Below are positions 1-12,161 of a DNA stretch of 64,000 nucleotides, in pieces. Positions within the stretch are counted from its first letter, which is position 1, and every line of letters begins with the position of its first letter. The notes under the pieces were generated by a model that was not told where the DNA came from, did not search any database, and saw only the letters and a program-made list of their open reading frames with translations. The position numbers and the translations under genes are program-made. Source of the DNA: Ciborinia camelliae (lineage: Eukaryota > Ascomycota > Leotiomycetes > Helotiales > Sclerotiniaceae); NCBI GenBank assembly GCA_025890175.1, contig JANPYM010000004.1, forward strand, positions 1,123,134 through 1,187,133, in the 5' to 3' direction.

Positions 1-1684
1 GGAATAGATCCACGAGAATATGCCGAGTCGGATTGGAAAGATAAAGCTAGAGGATGTCGTCGGAGGTGGTCAAATAGTAGCATTGTAACTTTACCCATGG
101 GGATCCAAAATACGAGGAACCAACATATGCCAGAGGCAATAAAAAGTAAAGGCGTGATCAGTCCATAGAAAAAGAGGAAGAAGATAACACGTCCGGTATT
201 CCATTGACCCCTTCCAAAGAGTCTTCTTTTGTTAGGGCGTGCTGAGTCTTCCCGTTGAGTACCGCGTCTTGAACGGCCAAGTAAACTATCAGTCTCGCTA
301 CCAAATGAGTCAATACTTCTCCTCGATCGGCCCACAATCGATCGTGTGTGATGAGGCCCAAAGAATAGTCTCCCATCCTCAATGTCTCCACTTTGCCATT
401 GTTCGTATTCCGTGATGGTACGACCTTCTCCTTGATCTTCATGGGCATAAGCTTCGTCTTGTTCGAGTCGAACGAATTTTCCAAAGGGGTAAAATAAATA
501 ACCAGCAAGACCTAAAAGCACGCGACCATATTCAATAGCACTAGGTGCTGCTCCAAAGATGAAACATACAAGTGCTCCAGTCAATGCTGCAAGCGCCAGC
601 CACCAGCCAAAGACAAGTGTCCAGATGATGTTGAAGAAGATCAGCCATTTGTTGACACGACCGCCAGGAGATGAATGAATGTCGCCCTCGGCTGTTTTTT
701 GAACCGAGCGATTTTTTTTGTACAACGCCGGCTTCCAGATCCTTATACCAAAAGGATGGGTTTCGTTTATTGCTTCTTGACGATCCTTTAGTGTAAAACT
801 CTCTGCATCACTTAAAGAATCTTCATCCTCATCGACCTCTGCGATACCATCTTCTCCCTGGAGAGTCCCTTCACCCGATGTTGCCATATGGTCATCTTTT
901 GCTCTTTCACCAGTCGTGGAGGCCTCTGCTTCAGCTTCAGCCTCCGCTTCCGCTTCTTCTTCGTGGGAAGAATCTAATCTTGGCAAGGTTGGCTGAGTTG
1001 GTGCAGGCCGCCGCCGCACAGTGCCAGGAGCATGCCTTGAAGGTCCAAACCCAGAGGCAATACCCCCAATCCCAAGTCCTGCCTGCTGTCTATTCCTTTC
1101 TTCCTCCATCTCAGTCACATCATCATCCACTGAGAATTCTTGCCCTCTATGAGGGGCTTGTACGTTTGACGAAGCTCGGCGCGGCAAGGGAGGTTTCTTT
1201 GGTCGCTGACCCGTTCGTCCACGCTCGGAAGGACCCAGCATGGGCGATCTGGCTGGCTGGAATGATCTCGAGGATTCTAAACTGACAGGCTGAGGTCGCT
1301 CGCCGGTTATGGAGGATTCGCTGTTTCTGTGGTCGCCAGGTTGTGGAGTTTGGGGGGTCGATTGTATAGTTCCTATATCCGGCATTAGTAAATCTATAAT
1401 TTAAACATCTGCAACAAGATGTCACTGATTGTTGCATCGAGCTTTGTGGAAACATAAAGAAATAGTGTACCATATCCTCCTGTATTGTCTGGTCTCCGCC
1501 GTATTGTTTCTGTTGATTGGAAACTTTCTGCCAGACCATCATGCTGTTGTGAAATAGATTCATATCTAGATAGTGGATGCCGCGTGTCTGTCGGACTCGT
1601 TGGTGTTGACATGCCGGATGGGGTTGGAGTATGATCTTGGGTATCTTTCCCAGACACAGAAGACTCGCCGGGAGTTCGAGACAT
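1..1684 (-). CDS. CAX/VNX1-type vacuolar cation/H+ antiporter, N-terminal part (3' end outside window)
   Basis: Exons are 1471-1684 and <1-1372; the 98-nt intron joins TGGY to GTIQ in frame. The ATG at 1684 has A at -3; upstream frame-mates lack an ATG. About 528 residues are visible. Residues 1-300 are low-complexity, Ser/Pro- and Glu-rich cytosolic sequence with a run of alternating E and A. Then comes HPFGIRIWKPALYKK, followed by a hydrophobic block (NKWLIFFNIIWTLVFGWWLA) that fits the YccF/DUF307 domain found at the N-terminus of yeast Vnx1-like antiporters, and a second hydrophobic block near the cut end. Family knowledge: these proteins exchange monovalent cations or Ca2+ for protons at vacuole or ER membranes. 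The antiporter domain lies beyond the edge, so substrate cannot be judged. Confidence 0.7.
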
Positions 1685-3604
1685 TTTGTAACTCGAATTT
1701 TGAATACCCAACGAAGTTTTATCTGCCAACCAGTTAAGAAAAATGACCCGAACCGTAGCACATCGGGTATGAAATCAAGCTTGAGGCTTGGGTTGAGCTG
1801 AGTTCTTTGGTTAGTATGATTAGTTCCCGCGTTTGTGGAAGCTTGAACATGCGAAGAACACAGCAAGGCAGTAAAGAGGATCTAGGTAAGCAGATGATGC
1901 ATTCGACAAGAGAAAGCTTTAAGTGAAATTTCCAGTTATGTTATTATGTGTTTTAATATGATTGTATCTCCAACTATTTAAAAGTTCCTGAAGAAGAAAG
2001 AAAAGGAGAGGAGAAGGAAAGGAAAAGGAAAAATAATGGAGAAATGGAGAAATCGAGATAATTACTGTGAAAGTAGGTAGATAGGTAGATAGATAGGTAG
2101 GTAGGTATGTTTTATTTTGAAGGCTGTGGCGCTTGGGTTCAAGGTTCCAAGGTTTATTACCTAGATACCGCCGACCGGTACAACCTTAGCAATTTATTTG
2201 AATCATACTACCTCCCTACGAACGGACTGTATGTACTACCTATAGTACTCGAGGATGCATCCCTCAAAAAGATCAGGTGGGAATGACCTCGAATAAATGG
2301 AATGGATGCGAGACTACAGCTAATCGTATGACTAATTAGGTACCTACCTAGATACTGGGTCGTACGCACTCCAACTGTTATTTTAGCAATAATATCATCA
2401 TCATATTAGGTATTGAATATTGAGTATTGGCTGAAGGTTTACGGAACCTAGTATATGGATGGAACCCCTCAAGCCTTGCCCTCAAGTATACCTGGTATCT
2501 TTGATCATCAAGACAAGGAAGACAAAGGAAAGACAAGTGAAGAACGTTTTCATGTGGAATGATGATGTGAATGATGGATGGATGGTATTTGTATTTGTCA
2601 TATTACATTCAATATTAAAACATACAGAGTATACAGAGTAGTTGAGTATTTCTGATTGTAGGTAATAATCGTTAAGATGCAAAGCTCTTAACTTTCCTAC
2701 CTCCCTCCGTCCCTATCTTGAAAGAATATGGATCCTGAATCTGGAGTGCATGTACCACCGGCATTAGAAGGATGGATCCATTGATAGATTATTTAAAAGT
2801 TCCATTCCACGATTTACCTGATGGATGATTGGTTTGAGGTTTTCATATATAAAAAAGGTAGTACAGTACAGTACACTACCTACTGGCGCTGATTACGTTG
2901 TAGATGGACCCCGTAGATTGATAAATGATAATAAATGATTGTGGAATTGCTTACCTGACTATAGGTATCAGAAGATGAGATAGATGATCATGAGATGCAG
3001 CTGGAGGTGTTTGATAATCCCACTTCCACTTCTGTTCTGATTGCTACTGATACTGATACTGATACACCTACCTAGTATATATCTACTAGGTACAATAATA
3101 TATAATATATCATCTCTGTCCACCTGGGCAGTAATAGGTAATTCGAGGACCGTACATAGCTTTTTAATAGGTAAGGCTTGCTTCAATTGTTAGCTAGTTC
3201 AACGTTGGGTATGGAAAACCTACCTACCTACCTACCTCCCACTTACAAGTTACTACCCGACCTACCCTAGTGAAAGGAAACGCGTTGACACTTGCTACCT
3301 AAAACATAAGACCAAAAAAAATAACCGTAAGCCTTACTTGACCCGAGCGGGATTCCTAGCCTACCTAGCCTTGTCTAAGTACCTACCTAGGCAAGATCAC
3401 ATACAACTGAAATCAATCAATAATCCAAAAGGCGAGACGCAGACTTGTGATACCTTAGGTACGCATACGCATCCATCAACAAAAAGATCAGCCTTGGAGA
3501 AACAACAACATTCAAAGTTCAAGCCACCTATATTTCCATCATAATTCGGAATCTAACAGTCTCTTCTCTTTTCTTTCCATCGGCATCTCCCAAATCCATC
3601 CATC
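1685..3604. other. Intergenic region between divergent genes, tetranucleotide-repeat rich
   Basis: This is the 1.9-kb divergent promoter space between the antiporter and Rpt6. It holds AGGTAGGTAGAT-type tracts (about 2072-2109), a TACCTACC tract (about 3220-3240), a GTACAGTACAGTAC run near 2860 and a short CTGATACTGATA repeat near 3045-3065. The open frames here are short, repeat-derived and unlike known proteins. I see no gene. Confidence 0.6.
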
Positions 3605-4887
3605 ATGGCGTTGGATAGCTTCTTTCACAATAAGATCGAGAGCATGAAGCTCGAGATCATCCAAGGTCAAGCTGTTCTACGAAGATTGGAAGCTCAGCGA
3701 AATGACTACAACTCAAGAGGTACTTTCCCAAACATTGTCGCGTATATATAAAGAGGCAGGCTAGCTAACCTTGATAGTGCGACTTCTACGAGAGGAACTC
3801 GGATTATTACAACAACCCGGATCCTATGTTGGTGAAGTGGTAAAGGTTATGGGTACGAAGAAGGTGTTGGTTAAGGTACACCCAGAAGGCAAATATGGTA
3901 TGGGGTTTCTCGCAGAATTTGTGGGTTCTTACAATACTGATTTTGGATAAAGTTGTCGATATTGCGGATAGTGTCGATATTTCAAAACTCACAGTCGGAA
4001 AGAGGGTGACCCTTCTATCGGACTCTTATAAGCTCGAGAAGATGTTGCCATCATCCGTCGATCCTCTCGTTTCCCTTATGATGGTTGAAAAGGTTCCAGA
4101 TAGTACATACGATATGATTGGTGGCTTAGATCAACAAGTAAAGGAAATCAAGGAAGTTATTGAGCTTGGTCTTAAACATCCCGAACTTTTCGAGTCTCTC
4201 GGTATAGCACAGCCTAAAGGTGTTCTTTTGTATGGACCTCCGGGAACAGGAAAGACTTTGTTAGCAAGAGCTGTTGCACATCACACCGACTGCAGATTCA
4301 TTCGTGTATCTGGTTCGGAACTTGTTCAAAAATATATTGGTGAGGGTTCCAGAATGGTTAGAGAGCTATTCGTGATGGCAAGAGAACATGCTCCATCCAT
4401 CATTTTCATGGACGAAATCGATTCTATCGGATCCTCGCGTGTGGAAGGGTCTTCGGGGGGTGATTCCGAAGTCCAAAGAACTATGTTGGAGCTGTTGAAT
4501 CAATTGGATGGCTTCGAGCCAACAAAGGGAATCAAGGTCATCATGGCCACCAATCGTTTAGATATCTTGGATCCGGCACTTTTACGACCAGGACGTATCG
4601 ACAGAAAGATCGAGTTTCCACCGCCAACTGTTGAGGCCAGAGCCGATATTTTACGGATTCACAGCCGCAGCATGAACCTGACTCGTGGTATCAACTTGAC
4701 AAAAATTGCAGAGAAGATGAACGGATGCTCAGGAGCAGAGTTGAAGGGTGTTTGCACAGAAGCTGGAATGTACGCATTGAGAGAACGCAGAGTCCATGTC
4801 ACGCAGGAGGATTTCGATCTGGCGACAGCGAAGGTATTGAACAAGCACGATGACAAGGAAGTCAGTTTAGGGAAGTTATGGAAGTAG
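3605..4887 (+). CDS. RPT6: 26S proteasome regulatory ATPase subunit Rpt6 (subunit 8)
   Basis: Exons 3605-3719, 3778-3897 and 3953-4887 give 389 residues, the usual Rpt6 length. The start [10 protein letters not shown] follows an ACCATC-like context. An N-terminal coiled coil (about residues 1-45) is followed by an OB-fold segment and the AAA+ domain, with Walker A GPPGTGKT at about 173-180, Walker B IIFMDEID at about 232 and the arginine-finger region [12 protein letters not shown]. The C-terminus ends in SLGKLWK. The protein is one of six ATPases of the 19S base that unfold ubiquitylated substrates and open the 20S gate. An ATG at 3895 opens a frame through intron 2; this is an artefact, because splicing restores HPEGKYVVDIADS. 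Confidence 0.97.
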
Positions 4888-5959
4888 AGGGCTGGATAGT
4901 GGTCGGAACGGCATTTGTACAGTACAACAACATGAGCAGCAAAGAGATATCAATTCAAGCATATTTGGTGTTTTAGCAAATCTAAAAGCCGGTTCAAAGC
5001 TTCATGACTTCGGAGTCCCCTTTGTAGTACAGTAGTCCGAATAGCGGGAAGTCGGTGAAGTATGAAGCGAGGTAGCCGAATACCATCACACCTTGAGAGT
5101 CGACTCATGACATGACTCTCGAGATCTTGAGCGATCCTCACCCACCTGCAGTCTCAATTATAGTTCTCGATCTAAAATGGTTGAAAAGTGCCACCCACGC
5201 CCACACCCACGCCCACGCCTTGTGAAGCTCGTCATCATATCTAGGTAAGTAAGGTTTGGCGAGACCTCCAAAGTGTGGTGCATCTTATTACTGCCCGCCT
5301 TACATACCTCCTAGGTATTGAGTATCAATACAGGAAGGTACCGCGAACCTAATCTTAAACGCGGGTCAACGGTACTGGTACTGAGGGGGTGCCGGACCCC
5401 AGTTGGTTTTATGGTTGATTTTCAGTGGGGAAGGCCAAAACGAAATGTGGGGCCTATGACGATAAAAAAGCTGGAGCTTCCAACAGAACAGGTCGAGCTC
5501 ACCTGCAGTCGGGATTCTGAATCGTACCTAATTGAAAGCAGGTACCTCTACCTTACTTTTTACATCCTAGGTAGGTTAGAAATTTCTCTCCTCTCTCTTC
5601 TTCCTTCATAACAACAACATAACATTGAATCTCCCATCTCACCTATCTCGCAGCGACAATATCAAATATATCCGTTTCTTGAACACAGACAACGACCTAG
5701 GTAGATCTTCTTTCTACTCCCCCAAACTGTATCTATCAACCAGGTACACATTCCCCCTCTTTACCCCGCCGTGGCGCTTTTCTCATCAATATTTGAGAGT
5801 ATTGGCACGCACGGCATCCTATACCAATCCAATGGGAATAGCTACCACTGCGTCAGCTACCTACTATCTATTTATTACCTACCACCTACCTGTGTAACAC
5901 CTGCTAATCCGGAACGCAGAGACAAATATACCAAAGTAATCAAGACAAATACCGGCATC
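4888..5959. other. Intergenic region between tandem genes
   Basis: It contains the Rpt6 3' end, a CCCACGCCCACACCCACG micro-repeat near 5190-5218 and scattered CCTAGGTA motifs. It probably includes promoter and leader of the downstream FGGY kinase. The open frames here show no recognisable domain. Confidence 0.5.
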
Positions 5960-8411
5960 ATGAATCACTCATTACCTTTCCGTCAAAACTATAGAAAGTA
6001 AGCAGCGTCGTGTTTTCATCTCCAACAGCCCTAATCTCAATACTTTGTATATTTGCACAGTCTTAGATCTCCCTGCTGACTGTATAATCTTATAGACCAT
6101 CGCGTCAAGCGAGTATGGAGTGAGTAGTTCTTGTTTTATCTTTGATAATTCCAGTTCATCATGTTTGAATCTTTGCGTCGAGTTCGGACATTGGATGTCC
6201 AACACATCATTTACTGAAGACCCAACCCAAACTTCAATATGTCGAATCGAGACCAGATAATCGGATATGGAAATATATACTCATCGCCTATCTCGAATTG
6301 GTTCGGAAGAGAAGTTTGGGGTCAAGTGGGGGCCAACTGCTGCTTCAATGACAAGAATGGGAGGCCCTTTACTGACATGTCTACAGTCCGCATAACGATT
6401 TAAACCCTCATGTAGACCATTTCAGTAAGCTCTCTTTAATTTCATTCTTCAGTTATGCTCTGGAAGTAATAGGGGGTTTTTTCCTCTTACCTTCAAGAGT
6501 AGAACCTTCTTTAACCTATTAACATTGGCTAATTTTCGTGATAAATAGTCGGGATAGATGTGGGAACCGGATCAGCAAGAGCGTGTATTATCGATGCTTC
6601 AGGAGATATCAAAGCCTGTTAGTTGTACATTCTGAAAAATCTTGTAACAAGTCCTAATCTTTGATAGTGGCTACAGAGAACATTGGTTTATGGCAACCAG
6701 AAGTCGGATATTATGAACAATCCACAACAGACATCTGGAGATGCATTTGCATGTGTGTGCAAAGAGCTCTTAGCCAGCACAACATCGATCCAACGACAAT
6801 CCGCGGTATCGGGTTCGATGCAACCTGTTCCTTAGCAGTATTCTCAAACGATACCGACGAGCCTGTGCCTGTCACCGGCCCAAACTTCGCAAATGACGGC
6901 AATGACCGCAACGTTATTTTATGGCTCGATCACAGACCAGTCGAAGAGGCGAAGACAATTAATGCAACGGAACACAATCTGCTACGATACCTGGGAGGAA
7001 AGATGAGCATCGAGATGGAAATCCCCAAAGTGTTATGGTTGAAGAACAACATGCCACCCGAGCTCTTTGATCGTTGCAAGTTTTATGATTTGGCAGACGC
7101 CTTGACACATATGGCAACTGGCAATGAGACCAGAAGCTTCTGTAGTACTGTTTGTAAGCAGGGATATGTCCCAGTTGGCGTTGACGGAAGTGTAAAGGGG
7201 TGGCAAGAAGACTTCTACGAGACTATTGGTTTGGGTGATCTTGCAAAAGATAACTTTAAGCGAATGGGAGGAGTTGACGGAGTAGTAAGCCCGCTCTTAA
7301 CTGCGATTTATGATTTTACATCATCCAAACGAGTGCTAACATAAACGCACAGAACGGCCACTACCTTAGCGCCGGTGAACTTGTCGGTACCCTCAGCGAG
7401 AAGGCCGGTAATGAACTTGGTCTTCCTGCTGGCATTGCTGTAGGAAGTGGTGTTATTGATGCTTATGCCGGATGGATCGGTACTGTTGGTGCGAAAGTCA
7501 ACCTTGGAACTAGTTACCTCGATAACGGAGCACCCAAGAATGACATTTCCCAAGCATTCAGCCGCCTTGCAGCCGTAGCTGGAACCTCCACCTGTCACTT
7601 GGCCATGTCACGCGAACCTGTATTCGTCGACGGAGTCTGGGGTCCTTACCGAGATGTTCTTCTTCCTGGTTACTGGATGGCAGAAGGTGGTCAATCAGCT
7701 ACCGGTGAACTCCTCAAACACGTCTTGGAGACTCATCCAGCATATAATGAAGCTATGTCCATGGCAGAATCATTCAACACCAGTATTTACGATTACCTAA
7801 ATTCCCATCTCGAGGAATTGATGGAGAAGGAAAACGCTCCCACCATCTCATACCTTGGGCGCCACTTTTTCTTCTACGGTGATCTCTGGGGTAACCGTTC
7901 GCCAATTGCCAACCCAAAGATGACCGGTTCAGTTATTGGTCTTACCAACGACCGCAGCATGGACGGTCTAGCCATTTATTACTACGCAACCATGGAGTTT
8001 ATCGCCATGCAAACGCGCCAAATCGTTGAAACCATGAACAATGCCGGCCACTCCATCACCTCCATTTTCATGTCCGGGTCACAATGCCAAAACAAAATTC
8101 TCATGGAACTGATAGCTACCACTTGCGCCATGCCTGTTTTGATCCCCAGATACGTACACGCAGCCGTTGTTCATGGTGCCGCTATGTTGGGCGCTAAAGC
8201 CGCCAGTGCAGATAAGGAGGGCAAGACAGAGGAGCTATGGAGTATTATGGATAGAATGAGTAAGCCGGGCAAGGTAACCAAACCAGGAAAGAACGTAGAT
8301 GAGAAGAAATTGTTGGATGTTAAGTATAAGGTGTTCCTTGAGCAGTGCAAGACACAACAAGTTTATAGGGATCAAGTAGACGAGGCGATTGAGGGCTGGG
8401 GCCCTGCGTAG
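5960..8411 (+). CDS. FGGY-family carbohydrate kinase (D-ribulokinase, YDR109C/FGGY type)
   Basis: The core exons are secure: 6387-6424, 6549-6617, 6668-7284 and 7353-8411. They encode IGIDVGTGSARACIIDASGD (phosphate-1 ATP motif), GIGFDATCSLAVF, LWLDHRPVEEA and a second FGGY domain with AVGSGVIDAYAGWIG and MSGSQCQNKILMELIATTC. The first exon is an inference: 5960-5997 (MNHSLPFRQNYR) joins in phase across a 387-nt intron with a GTAAGC donor and CTACAG acceptor. The full model is 606 residues, typical for the fungal family. Family knowledge: yeast YDR109C and human FGGY phosphorylate D-ribulose, thought to be a metabolite-repair role. An alternative ATG at 6239 reads into a stop unless a poor GTTCGG donor is used. 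Confidence 0.88.
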
Positions 8412-9362
8412 ATGATTATGGTTCTCGTTCAGGGGGAATATGATTATGAATGAATGAAACCTTGGGACGGATGGATAGAATGGGGTGGAGGTAGATAGTC
8501 GGAAATTATAATAGTGTATTTTTCGCAACAGGATTTTGCGGGAATGCGGTACTAGAATGTATACTTTTCCTTTTGCCTTTAGTTCTATAAATTATGAATA
8601 TGTGATGTAGGGATCGCATCGAAATCAATTGACATCTCATCTCACAGCATTATTCGCTTTTCACTATCACGTCAATACGACCAGTGAATATAAATTCTGT
8701 GTCAACTGCGCAAGCACTATATCATCTAATTCGTTCACAGGATATGCAGCAAACATCAAGGCAAATAGAAACAATAAACAGATCATTTATTTAGGTGTAC
8801 AATACACAACTCCTATCTCCGATAACGAATACCCCTATCTTTTGCTCATCCGGTCACTTAAGAAGGTGTCTCGCAGTTAATTTTGATTTTTGCTTTATTT
8901 ATTTATATTCTAGGTACCTATAGACACCGAAGCTCTATTATCCCCATAGTTTCCTCTCGTTCCCCTCGTCCCATTACCCCTTATCGTATATCGCCTTTTC
9001 CTTCTCCCTTGCCTTCTTTGCAACAAAACGTGTTGAATCACAACGTCTACTCTTCGCCTCTCTTCCTTTTTCCTGTAAGTATACATACGGATGCATCTCT
9101 AGTCCTGATGCAATTCGCAAGCCCCAAGTTTATCCCATCCCAGCCCCGCGTAAGTTGAATATCTTTATTATACAATACACTCGTAATGCAGTGTGTGGTT
9201 AGTGAGAAAGAAGTATCGTATGGATCAACCTCATTCCAAGCGATTTCTTTTCCGCCCTACTTCTCCCAGTCGACAAATACCAATTCGTCATATCTTCTAT
9301 TTACTTACCCCATCTAGCCCCCCAATTCAAAATTATACAGGAATGTACCCCACCCTCCATCT
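8412..9362. other. Convergent intergenic region
   Basis: This is shared 3' flank between the FGGY kinase and the bZIP gene. It is pyrimidine-rich on the plus strand from about 8900 to 9360. The short open frames have low-complexity Ser/Pro composition and no domain. I see no gene. Confidence 0.5.
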
Positions 9363-11095
9363 CTACTGCCTACCCCCCTCCATCTTAACCCGATACGTAT
9401 CCCTTAAACCTGGAAATGCATTCGCAAACGCCGGTCCCAAACTCCAATTCTCCAGCCTCCTGAGATGTCTCTCAAAAACCGGATTAATCAGTAACTCCCC
9501 TTCACTAAATCCCAATCCAGCCCCACTGCCCTCTCCCAAATTCAGGAGTGTATCTGTAGGTTCATATGGCCAATTGAGACTTAATGTAGAAGTGAAAGGG
9601 ATGAAGAAATTATCAAATAGGTAATCCCTAGGATTATACTCGCGCACGAGGATTTCGCGCATGGTGGGCCAGGGAAGATGATCGATCCAGGCGGGGTGCG
9701 GAGTGGAAGTTTGGCTCGGACGCGGAGTAATCCAACTGGGGAGACGGTCGTAGTTGGCTTGACTAGGGTGAATTTGCCAACGCATGAGGAGAAACATTGT
9801 GTAGAGGACTGCTACTCTTTCGGGTAGGGTAGAGAGATCGGGGAATGTGGCGAGGATATCGGTGAAGACTTTTGAGACGGGGTGAGATGATGCCCCGCGG
9901 GAGTTATTCAAAAGACTGGATACCGAGGGGTAGGCTGGGCCAACGAGTTTTGTAACGGGGATACCATCAAGCGCGGCGGCTTGCCGCTCGTGAAGGAAAT
10001 CCAGAAGGAGGCTGTCTAATGGGCAGGTAGGCGGGCCGTTGCGAATAGGCGCGTTATAACCGTTTATTTCTGGGCCCGAGCCTGAGGCTGAGGCTGAATT
10101 TGGAGTATTATAATTTGTGGTATTACTAGCTGTTGAACTGCTTCGATAATGTATGGGACTCATATTCTGTATTGGTCGATGTAGTTGTTGGAACCCAGAG
10201 GATTCTTGTGCACCAGGGGGAGGAATGGGTATTTTAGGGCGTTGACCTTCGTCGAGAAGGAAATCTAAACCTAGTCTCTCTGGGCCCATATCTAGATTGT
10301 GTATCATTTCGTGACGTTGTTGTGCTAATTGCATAGTTTGTTGTGCATATACTGAAGGTCTGGAATCTTGGGAAAGGCCCATTGGCGCGGAGGGGGCTGG
10401 CCATGAGGGTCCTGGCGAGGGTATACTATTCGGAGTTGATGCATTGCGGTTTGCAGAGTTTGGTCGATTGGAAGGGGGATAGTTTGGTGGCGGTGGTATT
10501 TGGGGGATTTCGAATCCTGTATTGCAAAGTTAGCTACCAATGAAGCTGCCTCTGCGAAGCTGCTGGGCCACAACCCCAATTACTGACCATGAGTACCGAG
10601 TATTGGTGTAATAAGTGCAATAACCTGCGATAGCCTTTGCTTGATATCCAGGTTTTCCTGCTCCACCATCTCTCTCCGCCGTATGGCATATCGTAATTCT
10701 TGATAAGGTTGTTGACTTGTCAATTCCCTAATCCTCCTCTCATACCCCTCAATCTGACTCTTTGTCCTCTGCCTTATACCCCTCTGCGCCTCTCTATCAT
10801 TTGCCCTCTTTTTCGCCAACTGCTCCGGCGTTAAATTTGCAACTCCCCTTTTCTTCTCACCCGCCGGTTCAATTTTCCTCTTCTTAGATGATTCTCTTCC
10901 ACTATTCCCACCTCCGCCCATACTACCCTCACCTTCCTCTGCATTCGGGGGTCCTCCCTCTCCAACATCACCCAGAGCATTTGTGGTTTCTCCCTCCTCC
11001 CGGTCATCAGGTGTAGAATATGCCACGCTCATGTGCCGCTGGTCGGACGATGGCGATGTAGACCCCTGTTGATTTGCATTTGCATCAGATGTCAT
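9363..11095 (-). CDS. bZIP transcription factor with C-terminal DUF3425 domain
   Basis: Exons are 10588-11095 and 9363-10516 with a 71-nt intron (donor GTCAGT, acceptor TACAG); 553 residues. An acidic, Gly-rich N-terminus precedes KKRKIEPAGEKKRG, a likely nuclear signal. The basic region KKRANDREAQRGIRQRTK lies at about 95-112, followed by a short heptad-like zipper (about 116-160). After a Pro/Ser/Asn-rich linker, the C-terminal third carries PSWITPRPSQTSTPHPAW and the LPWPTMREILV-x-NPRDYLFD signature of DUF3425, found only in fungal bZIP proteins. The domain likely marks a specific fungal regulator family; targets are unknown and nothing nearby suggests one. Confidence 0.88.
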
Positions 11096-12161
11096 ACTGT
11101 ATCTGCGAGAACCACGGGTTCTCGCATGCAGCCTGTCGCAGAGCTACGTTCCAATTTTCTGGTACAGCACGATTCGTCTTACTACCGATGAATAAGAAAT
11201 ATCAAATGTTTATTCAGGATTTCGTTTTCATGAATGCAGTAGAATGGTGCAGAGACATGGAGGGGTGCTTTTATGTATGTCTGAATATGGGGTTCGCTCG
11301 AGTCATGTAAATAGTTGTAGGTATATATGAAAGTTCGAGGAAGATCCCCTTTCAGGAAGTTGCTAGTGTTGGAGCTTAAAATATAAAAGTCAATCAATCG
11401 TATGCGGATCGCCGTCCCTGTCCCGCTACCTACTAATTAGGAGGTGAGGTAAGATTGCTGGGTAGGTAGGTAAAGGTAAACAGGTAGGTAGGTAGTCAAT
11501 GTCTCGATACGACAAAGCTCATAAATGTACACAAATGAGAACTCTCGGAATATTTCTTCCAAATGCATTTTTGTTTATTATTAACAGAAAAGTATATAAC
11601 TATATATCTATATATATCATATACCTATTATATACTAGGTATATATAAAGTAGATAGGTAGGTATCCATGCACAAGTTGTTCCCTATGCATGCATATACT
11701 GTGGTTCTCGAATTCATGATTCATTCACTTAATGATACAATGATCCATCCATCTATCTGTTTGATCTTCTGCTTGAGTCATGAATCCCCTCAATTAGCGT
11801 TCAAATCAAATCAAGAGTATGAGGAAGGACAATACCCAGATCAGAAACTACGTAATAACGTAGGCAGCCTGAGTAAAAACTACTATATCACCTCGCCCCC
11901 CTGGTGTTCAATTTGGGAAATAGAAAACTCGACATTATTATATGTTCATTAACCTCTCATAATTAATCCTCTAAAAACACAATTCATTCTTCGTCTATGT
12001 ATTTGTCCATAGTAAAAGTGTAAAATCCACTACAAAATGCAGTAGACAGACCCCGATGATTCATTCCATCCAAATAACAAATCAAATGCTCATCTCTGCA
12101 CGCTGTGCTATTCTAATGTACATGGGAGCTCATAAGCTCATGTCATATGTTCAAACCCTCC
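11096..12161. other. Intergenic region, AT-rich
   Basis: This is the upstream region of the bZIP gene (minus) and downstream region of Nic96 (minus). It contains GGTAGGTAGGTA tracts (about 11459-11494) and an AT-rich block of TATATATC-like repeats (about 11595-11650). I see no gene. Confidence 0.5.

Noticed and set aside
3895..3952. ATG-started extension of the Rpt6 frame ([10 protein letters not shown]...)
   Set aside because: It is intron 2 read in frame; splicing 3897 to 3953 restores the conserved KYVVDIADS join.
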